A stretch of DNA of 14,509 nt from positions 1 through 14,509 of the forward strand of contig NZ_JBQCGW010000208.1 of the NCBI RefSeq assembly GCF_051955275.1. The letters are read 5' to 3'. The notes beneath the pieces were generated by a model. The model had not been told where the DNA came from and ran no database searches. It saw only the letters and a list, made by a program, of their open reading frames with translations. Numbering within the stretch: position 1 is the first letter of the stretch; the number at the start of each line of letters is the position of its first letter. The stretch is from Pseudobacter sp051955275 (GTDB lineage Bacteria > Bacteroidota > Bacteroidia > Chitinophagales > Chitinophagaceae). Below, piece after piece: positions 8,252-14,509 of the stretch. Made by a program: the position numbers and the translations under genes.

Positions 8252-10016
8252 GTATAACCTCGGCATCGTAGGAAACTGTTCCTACCTTGCCTACATAGAC
8301 GACAAGGCCGATGTAAAATGGATGTGCCTTCCCAAATTCGACAGCAGCTTTATCTTCGGATCCCTGCTGGATGAAAAGAAAGGCGGCCATTTCAGCATCC
8401 AGCCTGCCAACGACAATTACACAAGCAGACAGTTCTACATTCCCAACACGAATGTGCTCTGCACGGAATTCACCGCGCCCGACGGTGTATACAGAGTGGA
8501 AGACTGTGCTCCGCGCATGACCGTGCATGAACGGCAGTTCAGGCCGCTGATGCTGGTCCGCAAGATCAAACTCATCAAAGGAGAGCCCACCATCCGCGTG
8601 ACCTGCGATCCCCGCGGAAACTACGGCCGTATGGCGCCCGAAGTGTATTCAGGCAGTAACCATCTCCGTTATATGGGATTTGAACAACAGGTACGCCTCA
8701 CCACAGACGTGCCATTGAACTGGATCCTGAAAGAGCAGCCGTTTGTGCTGGACCAGGACCGCTACCTGATCCTCACCTACGGCGAACCACTGGAAGCACC
8801 GCTGAAAGAAACTGCGGAAACCTTCATCACCCAGACCATCAAGTACTGGCACCAGTGGATCAAGAGCTCTTATATTCCGGACATCTACCAGGACCAGGTG
8901 ATCCGTTCCTCCCTGGTGCTGAAACTGCACCAGTATGAAGATACCGGTGGCATCATAGCTTCCGGAACCACCAGCCTGCCTGAGTTCCATGATAGCACCC
9001 GTAACTGGGATTACCGCTATTGCTGGTTCCGCGATGCGCACTACACACTCAAAGCATTCAACCAGATCGGTCACTTCGAAGAACTCGAAAAATATTTCGA
9101 CTTCATTCAGAATATCCTGCGCAATTCCACAGATACCTTGCAGCCATTGTACGGCATCACAGGAGAAAAAGATATTGAAGAAATCACCATCGACCTGCAT
9201 GGATACCTCGGCAACAAACCCGTGAGGGTGGGGAACAAGGCTTATGTGCAGGTACAACATGATGTATACGGACAGGTGCTGGTGAGCCTGCTGCCATTGT
9301 ATACAGACAAGCGGCTGGCCTTCCAGAAGAAAAGCAGTTACAAGAGCATCGTACCCTGGCTGCTCGCACAGATAGAGCGTACGCTCACACTGCCAGATTC
9401 CGGACTCTGGGAATTCAGGAACCAGGTTCAGGTACATACCTATACATTGCTGTTCCACTGGGCAGGTGCCAGGGCCGCTTACAAGATCGCGCAGGCGTTC
9501 AACGACAGGGAACTCATGCATAAGGCCGACCTCATTGCAAAGGAAGCCGACAAGCTCCTTGATCAGAGTTATGATGCGGAGAGGAAGGTCTATCCCCAGG
9601 CTATCGGTACGCCCAACCTGGATGCCAGTACACTCAGCATGATCACCATGGGATATATTGATCAGCATTCCGATAAAGCGAAAGCACATATCGCCGCACT
9701 GGAAAAAGAACTGCTGGCCGAGCATGGACTTTTCTACCGGTACAAGCACTATGATGATTTCGGGTTCCCCGATACCACTTTCCTGGTCTGTGCCTTCTGG
9801 TACGTTGACGCACTGGCCTGCGTAGGCAGGGTGGATGATGCCGTGAAGAATCTTGACCAGCTGCTGAAATTCAGCAATCACCTGGGTATTTTCAGCGAGG
9901 ATGTGGGAGTAGACGGATCGCAGTGGGGCAACTTTCCGCAGACTTACAGTCATGTGGGACTCATCAACGCCGTATTGAGGATTGCCAAAAAACTGGACAG
10001 ACCGGAATTTCTGTAA
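8232..10016 (+). CDS. GH15 family glycoside hydrolase (glucoamylase/trehalase-like)
   Basis: This 594-residue protein has no signal peptide and is probably cytoplasmic. It has the two-part build of bacterial GH15 enzymes: an N-terminal beta-sandwich (about 1-215, opening GIVGNCSYLAYID) and an (alpha/alpha)6 barrel (about 220-590). Conserved signatures are RNWDYRYCWFRDA around W259, GLWEFRNQ with E394 as likely general acid, and FSEDVGVDGSQWGNFPQ with E556 as likely general base, followed by YSHVGLINA. GH15 inverting enzymes release glucose from alpha-glucosides; members include glucoamylases, glucodextranases and archaeal/mycobacterial trehalases. The start lies inside the end of the trehalose synthesis gene (20-base overlap; Met3 would reduce it to 14), which implies coupled translation and makes trehalose or a related alpha-glucoside a plausible substrate. 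The family is certain; the substrate is inferred from context. Confidence 0.92.
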   Translation: MHMPVHKYNLGIVGNCSYLAYIDDKADVKWMCLPKFDSSFIFGSLLDEKKGGHFSIQPANDNYTSRQFYIPNTNVLCTEFTAPDGVYRVEDCAPRMTVHERQFRPLMLVRKIKLIKGEPTIRVTCDPRGNYGRMAPEVYSGSNHLRYMGFEQQVRLTTDVPLNWILKEQPFVLDQDRYLILTYGEPLEAPLKETAETFITQTIKYWHQWIKSSYIPDIYQDQVIRSSLVLKLHQYEDTGGIIASGTTSLPEFHDSTRNWDYRYCWFRDAHYTLKAFNQIGHFEELEKYFDFIQNILRNSTDTLQPLYGITGEKDIEEITIDLHGYLGNKPVRVGNKAYVQVQHDVYGQVLVSLLPLYTDKRLAFQKKSSYKSIVPWLLAQIERTLTLPDSGLWEFRNQVQVHTYTLLFHWAGARAAYKIAQAFNDRELMHKADLIAKEADKLLDQSYDAERKVYPQAIGTPNLDASTLSMITMGYIDQHSDKAKAHIAALEKELLAEHGLFYRYKHYDDFGFPDTTFLVCAFWYVDALACVGRVDDAVKNLDQLLKFSNHLGIFSEDVGVDGSQWGNFPQTYSHVGLINAVLRIAKKLDRPEFL

Positions 10017-10047
10017 GTGCTTATATAAATAAACAGTACTATATTGC

Positions 10048-10063
10048 GGTGAATTGATTCACC
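10048..10063. promoter_or_regulatory. Perfect 16-bp palindrome upstream of hutI, candidate operator
   Basis: GGTGAATTGATTCACC consists of two exact 7-base inverted arms with a two-base centre, ending 13 bases before the hutI ATG. It lies in the 60-base gap between the GH15 gene and hutI, behind an AT-rich stretch (TTATATAAATAAACAG). Its symmetry suits a dimeric regulator. Its place just in front of the start codon would let a bound repressor block transcription of the hut genes. No regulator gene is in the window, and the sequence does not match a hut operator that I know. Confidence 0.45.
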
Positions 10064-10076
10064 AATACTCCCTTTC

Positions 10077-11321
10077 ATGGCCAGTACCATATTTACCAAT
10101 ATCAGGATCCTCGTGAACACGCGTGCGGAATCTCCATTACTGTACGGCAAAGCACTGGCACACCTGCCCTGCATTGAAAATGCCTGGCTGCTGGTGGAGG
10201 ACGATACTATTGCGGGTTACGGTCCGATGGAGGAAATGCCATCGAAATACAGTTCGGTAAAAGAAGTGGTGGATGCAAAGGGGTGCCTGGTGCTGCCTGC
10301 GTGGTGCGACAGCCATACGCATATCGTATTTGCAGGCAGTCGAGAGAACGAATTTGTAGACAAGATCCGGGGTCTCAGTTATGCAGAGATAGCCGCCAGG
10401 GGAGGAGGCATCCTCAATTCAGCCGGCAAATTGCGAGACGCTTCTGAAGACGAGCTCTTCAGCCAGGCCTGGCGCAGGCTGGAGGAGATCAGCAAACAGG
10501 GAACAGGCGCAGTAGAGATAAAAAGCGGTTATGGCTTAACGGTAGAGAGTGAACTGAAGATGCTTCGTGTGATCAGGAAACTGAGAGAGAAATCGCCGCT
10601 CAGCATCAAAGCCACTTTTCTTGGTGCGCATACTTACCCACCGGAATTCAAAGAAAATCACCAGGGATATATCGATCAGATCATCAATGAAATGCTGCCA
10701 GCCATCGCAAAGGAAAAACTGGCGGATTACATCGATGTATTCTGCGAGACCGGTTTCTTCTCCGAAGAGGAAACGGCCAATATCTGCAGGGCCGGTATAA
10801 CGTATGGCCTGAAACCGAAGATCCATGCCAACCAGCTGAACCTCTCCGGAGGAACACAGGTGGGCGTGGCCATGGGCGCCATTAGTGTGGACCACCTGGA
10901 AACGATGGATGACTATGCCATCAAAACGCTGGCGGCTTCCAAAACGATCGGTACGCTGTTGCCGGCAGCTGCCTTCTTCCTCCGGATGAAATTCCAGCCG
11001 GCGAGGGAACTCATCGATGCCGGCTGCGCCATTGCCCTTGCCAGCGATTTCAATCCCGGTTCCTCTCCCAGTGGAAATATGAACCTGGTGCTTGCCATGA
11101 GCTGCATACAGATGCGTATGCTGCCGGAAGAAGCTATCAATGCCGCCACGCTCAACGGAGCACATGCCATGGAACTGGGACAGGAACTCGGCAGTATCAC
11201 CATCGGAAAAAAAGCTAATCTTATATTGACGCGTACTGTGCCATCAATAGCTTATCTTCCCTATGCATTCGGATCGCCACTTGTTGACAGGGTGATGATC
11301 GCAGGCAACTGGCTCAGTTAA
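10077..11321 (+). CDS. hutI: Imidazolonepropionase
   Basis: HutI hydrolyses 4-imidazolone-5-propionate to N-formimidoyl-L-glutamate, the third step of histidine degradation, in the cytoplasm. The 414-residue length is normal for the family. The amidohydrolase metal site is visible: DSHTH with H80 and H82, IHANQ with H250, VDHLE with H273, and SDFNPGS with D324. Other signatures are FAGSRENEF, the ARGGGI loop, EIKSGYGLT and FLGAHTYPPEF. No Shine-Dalgarno precedes the ATG, as is usual in this phylum, and the N-terminal strand region fits this start. The gene follows GH15 by 60 bases and is followed after 13 bases by the membrane protein gene, then hutG. It probably heads the hut transcription unit behind the palindrome at 10048-10063, although read-through from the trehalose genes is possible. 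Confidence 0.96.
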   Translation: MASTIFTNIRILVNTRAESPLLYGKALAHLPCIENAWLLVEDDTIAGYGPMEEMPSKYSSVKEVVDAKGCLVLPAWCDSHTHIVFAGSRENEFVDKIRGLSYAEIAARGGGILNSAGKLRDASEDELFSQAWRRLEEISKQGTGAVEIKSGYGLTVESELKMLRVIRKLREKSPLSIKATFLGAHTYPPEFKENHQGYIDQIINEMLPAIAKEKLADYIDVFCETGFFSEEETANICRAGITYGLKPKIHANQLNLSGGTQVGVAMGAISVDHLETMDDYAIKTLAASKTIGTLLPAAAFFLRMKFQPARELIDAGCAIALASDFNPGSSPSGNMNLVLAMSCIQMRMLPEEAINAATLNGAHAMELGQELGSITIGKKANLILTRTVPSIAYLPYAFGSPLVDRVMIAGNWLS

Positions 11322-11334
11322 CGAAAAACCCGCT

Positions 11335-13353
11335 ATGGCGTTCAAAAAGAAAAAGAAATCAGATCCCGTTTTAGCTTTTCTCGAAAATAATCCAACCATC
11401 TCCGTGCGGGAGAGGGATGCTGCATTGAATTATCTCGTTTCCTTCGTGAACCTTCTGCGTCCGAAGCCATCGGATACCGATGAAGAGATCCAGCAGCACT
11501 TTTCCAAAGTGATACGTCTCCTGTATGAGTTTCCCGCATCGCTCAATACGCTGCGCACCTGCATCATTGCGCAACTGGTGAACAGCAACCTGGTGCCGAT
11601 GTTCACGGAAAGCGGCATCACCGTTTCGCGTGGCGTGGGCCGCGAGCTCTATGCGAGGCTCAAACACAAGTTCCTGCCTGCATTGCAGGACCATAATGAT
11701 TTCCTTTACCTGCTGGACAGGATCTTTTACCGCAGGGCAGATTACAAATGGGTGGAAACCATCACCCGGGAACAATGGGGGCAGTTCTTTGAACTGATAA
11801 AACTGCCACTCAGCAGCAATCAGCCGCTGATCATCAATCAGGCCATGGTATCCCTGCAGATCTTAGGTGCGGGGGTATCGCAGCTCGGCTGGGAAAAAGA
11901 GGTTATCCGTAACACGCATATGAAATGGATGCAGACGGAAAATCCTTTCGAAACACAGCAGTTCCTCATTTATGAACTGAGAGAACTGATATTACACCAG
12001 GCACCCCCAGAAAAGATCAGGGAGCTTGGCCTCCGCATCAAAGAAGTGCTGCAGGAAGCGAGGCTGCTGGTAGATGAGATCCGCAACGGGACGAATGAAA
12101 AAGGCACCAGCCTCTCACAAACCTTCATTTTATTCCAGATAGAACAGAAGCTCACCCGCATGGAGCTGTTACTGGATATTGTGGATGCAGATGATCAGAT
12201 CAATACCAACCGCTTTGTTGACCTCTTCCGTTCCGTAGTTCGCTACGAGAACCGCAAGAACAGTATCCTGGAATTCCTTTCACAGACCACCGGATATGTA
12301 GCTTATCAGATCGCGGAGCACAAAGGCAAAAAAGGGAATAAATACATCACCAGTTCTCCTAAAGAATACTGGGCCATGGTAGCCAGCGCCATGAGCGGCG
12401 GCCTGATCATTGTGTTTGTGGCCATGCTGAAGACCGTACTGCATAAATTACCGCTGGCACCTTTCTGGCAGGGCTTCATCTACAGTGTCAATTACAGTGT
12501 GGGCTTCATTGCCATCGAGGAAACAAAGTCAACACTCGCAACCAAGCAACCAGCCTTTACCGCCAGTGCCGTGGCAGGCTCGCTGGATACCAAGAACAAT
12601 GAGAAGCCCAATCTCTTCAACCTGGCCGTAACCGTCTCCAAGATCTTCAGGAGTCAGACAGCCTCATTCATCGGTAACCTCATTATCGTTTTTCCCGTTA
12701 CCTGGCTGATGGCCTGGTTATATGATATCTGTTTCGGTCATCCGCTGGTAGGGCGGGAAGAAGGCATCGCCATGCTTCAGGACCAGCATCCCTGGCAGAG
12801 CCTTTCTTTGCTGTATGCCGCCAACACAGGATTCTTTCTCTTTTTAAGCGGCATCATTGCCGGGTATGTACAGAATAAAATGAATTATGGAAAGATAGAA
12901 AGAAGACTGGCGGAACATCCTGTTCTTCGTGTGTACATTGCGCCAGCCAGGCTGCAACGCATCGCCTCTTACCTGCATGGTCATGCTGGCAGCCTGATCG
13001 GGAATATCTCCCTGGGCTTCTTCCTGGGCATGTCCGGACTGGTGGGAAAGATCTTCGGCATTCCCTTCGATATAAGGCATATCACCATTTCCGCAGCCAA
13101 TACCTCACTGGGGTTTTATGGGGTGGGATGGGAGAGCATCAACGGCAGATTCCTGCTCACTGTATTCATCGGAGTGCTGTTTATCGGATTCATCAACTTT
13201 CTGGTAAGTTTTTCTCTGGCGTTTATAGTGGCCGTAAGGTCCAGAGGCATACATTTGCGTGACTACCCTGAATTCCTGCAGATCCTCTGGAAATATTTCC
13301 GCAGCCATCCGCTGGATTTCTTCAGGCCGCGAAAGCGTATCGACCACCACTGA
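11335..13353 (+). CDS. Polytopic membrane protein of the 'site-specific recombinase' (Gcr-like) family
   Basis: This 672-residue protein resembles the family usually annotated as site-specific recombinase (Pfam SpecificRecomb, Gcr-like). The first 340 residues are soluble and helix-rich, starting with a lysine run (MAFKKKKKSD). The second half carries six or seven hydrophobic helices at about 346-366, 377-394, 443-465, 492-512, 552-576 and 606-634 (long enough to be two), with a further amphipathic stretch near 583-599. The segment STLATKQPAFTA at 399-410 matches what I remember as the family signature. I see no tyrosine- or serine-recombinase catalytic arrangement, and the topology is that of a membrane protein, so the family name is probably misleading. 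It sits 13 bases after hutI and 29 bases before hutG, suggesting one operon. A transport or membrane role tied to histidine or a breakdown product is an inference from context only. Confidence 0.8.
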   Translation: MAFKKKKKSDPVLAFLENNPTISVRERDAALNYLVSFVNLLRPKPSDTDEEIQQHFSKVIRLLYEFPASLNTLRTCIIAQLVNSNLVPMFTESGITVSRGVGRELYARLKHKFLPALQDHNDFLYLLDRIFYRRADYKWVETITREQWGQFFELIKLPLSSNQPLIINQAMVSLQILGAGVSQLGWEKEVIRNTHMKWMQTENPFETQQFLIYELRELILHQAPPEKIRELGLRIKEVLQEARLLVDEIRNGTNEKGTSLSQTFILFQIEQKLTRMELLLDIVDADDQINTNRFVDLFRSVVRYENRKNSILEFLSQTTGYVAYQIAEHKGKKGNKYITSSPKEYWAMVASAMSGGLIIVFVAMLKTVLHKLPLAPFWQGFIYSVNYSVGFIAIEETKSTLATKQPAFTASAVAGSLDTKNNEKPNLFNLAVTVSKIFRSQTASFIGNLIIVFPVTWLMAWLYDICFGHPLVGREEGIAMLQDQHPWQSLSLLYAANTGFFLFLSGIIAGYVQNKMNYGKIERRLAEHPVLRVYIAPARLQRIASYLHGHAGSLIGNISLGFFLGMSGLVGKIFGIPFDIRHITISAANTSLGFYGVGWESINGRFLLTVFIGVLFIGFINFLVSFSLAFIVAVRSRGIHLRDYPEFLQILWKYFRSHPLDFFRPRKRIDHH

Positions 13354-13382
13354 TTTTTCAATTCCGGAAAAACGAATGACAT

Positions 13383-14423
13383 ATGAAAAATTTCCAGTTC
13401 TACGACAAAGAAGAAATTCTGAAACTCACCAAGATCAGGCGTTTTGAGACAAAGCTCGGAGAATGTGTACAGGTGCTCAGGGATGATACCACCTGGGAAC
13501 GGGCGCTGGAAGAGAACAAAGCAAAATATGTATTATTCGGCATCCCCGAAAATATCGGTGTAAAAGCAAACTATGGCATCGGAGGTACTGAGTCAGTATG
13601 GCCGGCATTCCTCCGCAGTTTCCTCAATATACAAAGTAATGATTTCTTCATCGGCGACGAGATCCTGCTGCTGGGTCAGTTCGATTTCGGAGACCTGCAC
13701 CAGCTCATCGAAAGCAATGCACATGATGAGGAAGAGCGCATCAACGCATACCGCCATGCTGTTACCACCATCGATGATGCCGTGGAATCCCTGGTGAAAG
13801 TGATCACAGCACAGAACAAGATCCCCATCGCCATCGGCGGTGGTCACAATAATGCCTACCCGATGCTTAAAGGCTCGGCAAAAGGCCTGCATAAAGCCGG
13901 TATCATTCCGCTTGCGCAGATCAATTGCGTGAACCTGGATGCACATTCCGATTACCGTCCGGCTGAAGGACGCCACAGCGGTAACGGATTCCGTTATGCA
14001 GAAGAAGATGGCTATATTCAGAAATACTGCATGGTAGCACTTCATGAGAACTACCTTCCGCAGAATGTATGGATGGATATTGTGAACAACCCTTTCCTGG
14101 ATTGCATTACGTATGAGGACATCTTCATCCGTCAGAAAAGAACTTTTGTGCAGGCCCTGGGCGAGGCACTGGACTTCATGGAAGATCAGCCTACTGGTGT
14201 GGAGCTGGACCTCGACAGTATCGAAGGGGTGCTTAGCAGCGCCGCCACTCCGGCCGGCCTGAGCTCCCTGCATGCGAGGCAATATGTGTCGTTATTTGCC
14301 GCCAGCGGCAAGCCTGCCTACCTGCATATCTGTGAAGGCGCAACCCGCCTGGAAGATGGCAGAAAGGACGAATCCACGGGCAAACTGGTGAGTTATCTCG
14401 TCAGCGATTTTGTGAAGGGATAG
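13383..14423 (+). CDS. hutG: Formimidoylglutamase (arginase/ureohydrolase family)
   Basis: This 346-residue cytoplasmic enzyme belongs to the manganese-dependent arginase/agmatinase/HutG superfamily. The expected metal ligands are present: GGGH at 152-155 with H155, LDAHSDYR with D186, H188 and D190, and ELDLDS with D276 and D278. Motif details differ from arginase (GGGHNN instead of GGDHS, and ELDLDSIEG instead of a sequence ending in DP), so it is not a standard arginase. Hydrolysis of N-formimidoyl-glutamate to glutamate and formamide fits because hutI, which makes that substrate, lies upstream in the same apparent operon. The start fits the family, with MKNFQFYDKEEI leading to VLFGIPENIGV. 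It lies 29 bases behind the membrane protein gene, and a strong hairpin pair follows its stop. Agmatinase or another guanidino hydrolase activity is a weaker alternative. Confidence 0.88.
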   Translation: MKNFQFYDKEEILKLTKIRRFETKLGECVQVLRDDTTWERALEENKAKYVLFGIPENIGVKANYGIGGTESVWPAFLRSFLNIQSNDFFIGDEILLLGQFDFGDLHQLIESNAHDEEERINAYRHAVTTIDDAVESLVKVITAQNKIPIAIGGGHNNAYPMLKGSAKGLHKAGIIPLAQINCVNLDAHSDYRPAEGRHSGNGFRYAEEDGYIQKYCMVALHENYLPQNVWMDIVNNPFLDCITYEDIFIRQKRTFVQALGEALDFMEDQPTGVELDLDSIEGVLSSAATPAGLSSLHARQYVSLFAASGKPAYLHICEGATRLEDGRKDESTGKLVSYLVSDFVKG

Positions 14424-14451
14424 GCGTACCCGATAAAGTCAGGTGTGCCCG

Positions 14452-14499
14452 GTAGCTCGCGTCCCCGCGAGTTACTTATATTCCGTCGCCTCCGGCGAC
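14452..14499. repeat. Two tandem GC-rich hairpins, terminator or REP-like element
   Basis: The first hairpin has 10-base arms at 14452-14461 and 14466-14475 that pair fully except for one G-T wobble, around a TCCC loop. The second has exact 6-base arms GTCGCC (14485-14490) and GGCGAC (14494-14499) around TCC. Nine bases, TTATATTCC and similar, separate them. The pair starts 28 bases after the hutG stop. The first stem is followed by TTATATT rather than a clean T-run, so it may terminate the hut transcript only partly. Two close GC-rich palindromes outside genes are also typical of REP-like repeats. The window ends too soon to see a partner. Confidence 0.6.
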
Positions 14500-14509
14500 A
14501 CGGTGTTCG

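Noticed and set aside
8649..9953. A 434-residue open frame on the minus strand opposite the GH15 gene
   Set aside because: The plus strand carries clear GH15 signatures throughout. The antisense product has no recognisable motif, and long antisense frames arise readily opposite genes with this codon use.
10536..11165. Minus-strand open frame of 209 codons opposite hutI
   Set aside because: It lies fully within hutI, whose metal ligands and motifs are intact on the other strand; no family features are visible in the antisense product.
11335..13353. A mobile element or integrase, suggested by the 'recombinase' family name
   Set aside because: There are multiple membrane helices, no catalytic Tyr or Ser recombinase signature, no flanking repeats, and the gene is embedded tightly in an apparent metabolic operon.
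13593..14282. Minus-strand open frame of 229 codons opposite hutG
   Set aside because: It lies fully inside a well-supported hutG, and the Cys/His-containing antisense product shows no ordered metal-binding pattern.
1..14509. CRISPR array, tRNA or rRNA genes
   Set aside because: No regularly spaced direct repeats, no tRNA-like cloverleaf and no rRNA-like stretch was noticed on reading either strand.

Overview
The window looks like chromosomal DNA from a Bacteroidota species, most likely in or near Chitinophagaceae. Evidence for this is the secreted RHS protein with a DUF6443-type N-terminus and 'DPDGM' core ending, the general lack of Shine-Dalgarno sequences, a match to the Bacteroidota TAnnTTTG -7 promoter motif, and the style of the hut enzymes. 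Placement below phylum level is inference.

Left part (1-5679): an accessory, visibly more AT-rich polymorphic-toxin locus. A truncated minus-strand gene (1-166) encodes a signal peptide followed by a sequence resembling the N-termini of Bacteroidota RHS/YD-repeat shell proteins. Divergent from it, 462-5267 encodes a complete 1601-residue secreted RHS protein: signal peptide, DUF6443-like region, YD repeats, a beta-rich insert, RHS core, Lys-rich linker and a hydrophobic C-terminal tip. Four bases after its stop lies a 135-residue protein with three predicted membrane helices. By position and topology it is a good candidate immunity partner for a membrane-acting toxin tip. A 10-bp perfect hairpin with a T-rich trailer sits inside the RHS gene, upstream of the core and tip.

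Middle (5680-10016): a 337-base gap with no convincing gene, holding a weak hairpin and a promoter-like motif, then two overlapping genes. The first is a fused trehalose-6-phosphate synthase/phosphatase with both active sites intact. The second is a cytoplasmic GH15 glycosidase (glucoamylase/trehalase family). Together they suggest trehalose synthesis and turnover from one transcript.

Right part (10048-14423): hutI, a polytopic membrane protein of the so-called 'site-specific recombinase' (Gcr) family, and hutG follow with gaps of 13 and 29 bases, which suggests an operon. HutI and HutG carry out consecutive last steps of histidine degradation (imidazolonepropionate to formimidoylglutamate to glutamate plus formamide). 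hutH and hutU are not in the window. A perfect 16-bp palindrome sits 13 bases before hutI and is a candidate operator. The window ends in two tandem GC-rich hairpins (14452-14499), either a terminator or a REP-like repeat.

The points most worth following are the RHS tip with its three-helix partner, and the membrane 'recombinase' enclosed by two hut genes.
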